Shown in pieces: positions 32,752 to 32,997 of a stretch of DNA of 32,997 nt. The stretch is from Enhydrobacter aerosaccus. Its GTDB lineage: Bacteria; Pseudomonadota; Alphaproteobacteria; Reyranellales; Reyranellaceae. Every line of letters begins with the position of its first letter. Position 1 is the first letter of the stretch. The stretch spans positions 1-32,997 of the forward strand of contig CAIMEE010000092.1 of the NCBI GenBank assembly GCA_903839865.1, given 5' to 3'. The notes under the pieces are model-generated. The model worked only from the letters and a program-made list of their open reading frames with translations, ran no database searches and was not told where the DNA came from. The position numbers were made by a program, and so were the translations under genes.

Positions 32752-32997
32752 CTATTTCAGGTCGAGAAAGCGGTCGAGGCCGACCAGCCGGTCAATTAGA
32801 AAGACGAGGACGACACTCAGGCTCATGAGCAAGACAGCCATGGCCGCCACCGTGGGGTCGTCGAAATCGCGAATGTAAGAATAGGCCTCGACCGGCAACG
32901 TGGTCGTGCGGGAGTTGGTCAGGAATACGGCGATCGAGAAATTGTCGATCGCCACCACGAACACGAAGATGCCGCCAGCCAGCAGCCCGTGACGAAG
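32752..32997 (-). CDS. ABC transporter permease, C-terminal part (polyamine type, partial)
   Basis: 81 C-terminal residues of a binding-protein-dependent ABC permease whose gene enters from the right edge. The frame is open to the last base. FVVAIDNFSIAVFLTNSRTTTLP and VEAYSYIRDFDDPTVAAMAVLLM match the end of PotC/PotB-like spermidine/putrescine permeases, where TLPVxxYSxI is common, followed by a last transmembrane helix and a short cytoplasmic tail. The ligand-binding protein and ATPase are presumably to the right, outside the window. Confidence 0.8.
   Translation of the reverse strand, partial: LRHGLLAGGIFVFVVAIDNFSIAVFLTNSRTTTLPVEAYSYIRDFDDPTVAAMAVLLMSLSVVLVFLIDRLVGLDRFLDLK

Overview
This is a GC-rich, densely coding window from a free-living proteobacterium, most likely an alphaproteobacterium of the soil Rhizobiales/Rhodospirillales type. 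The evidence is indirect: strong G/C bias at third codon positions, many GTG starts, Bug-type and ABC_sub_bind-type solute-binding proteins, an FMN-dependent NtaA-type monooxygenase, an IlvD/Edd dehydratase, an ACAD10/11-like acyl-CoA dehydrogenase and a large multi-PAS histidine kinase. I cannot name the genus. No rRNA, tRNA, CRISPR array, transposase or phage gene was seen.

Layout. 1-38: start of an exported protein leaving the window on the minus strand. 133-3271: a TIM-barrel isomerase-like protein behind a palindromic operator candidate, a TauE/SafE permease and an MHS-type MFS transporter. 3420-5986: an orphan ABC solute-binding protein, selD, and a small membrane protein of unlike composition. 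5987-6470: a 484-bp non-coding stretch rich in palindromes. 6471-8771: ettA (ABC-F translation factor) and ppa (inorganic pyrophosphatase), divergent.

8768-18253 is the most unusual part. A receiver-MarR fusion regulator overlaps ppa by ATGA. It is followed by a single-domain receiver, then a divergent protein of two degenerate receivers lacking phospho-acceptor Asp. Next comes a four-gene tight operon: a 1120-residue sensor histidine kinase with five PAS-like domains (two forming a duplicated pair-of-pairs), a PhnD-like binding protein with no signal peptide, a TPR protein with a His-rich motif and Cys-rich tail, and a BT1-like MFS transporter. Gene order suggests a self-contained sensing and transport system. 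Its ligand is unknown.

18257-32997 is catabolic: a dialkylglycine-decarboxylase-like PLP enzyme; a GMC oxidoreductase with a small partner; an IlvD/Edd dehydratase with an NtaA-type monooxygenase; an acyl-CoA dehydrogenase; an M20 dipeptidase; a flavin monooxygenase with a RidA protein; a Gfo/Idh/MocA oxidoreductase with a Bug binding protein; a Glyoxalase_3-like protein; and the 3' end of a polyamine-type ABC permease gene. A 98-nt interrupted palindrome (15-bp and 14-bp perfect arms) lies between the divergent dipeptidase and flavin monooxygenase genes and is the most striking non-coding element.
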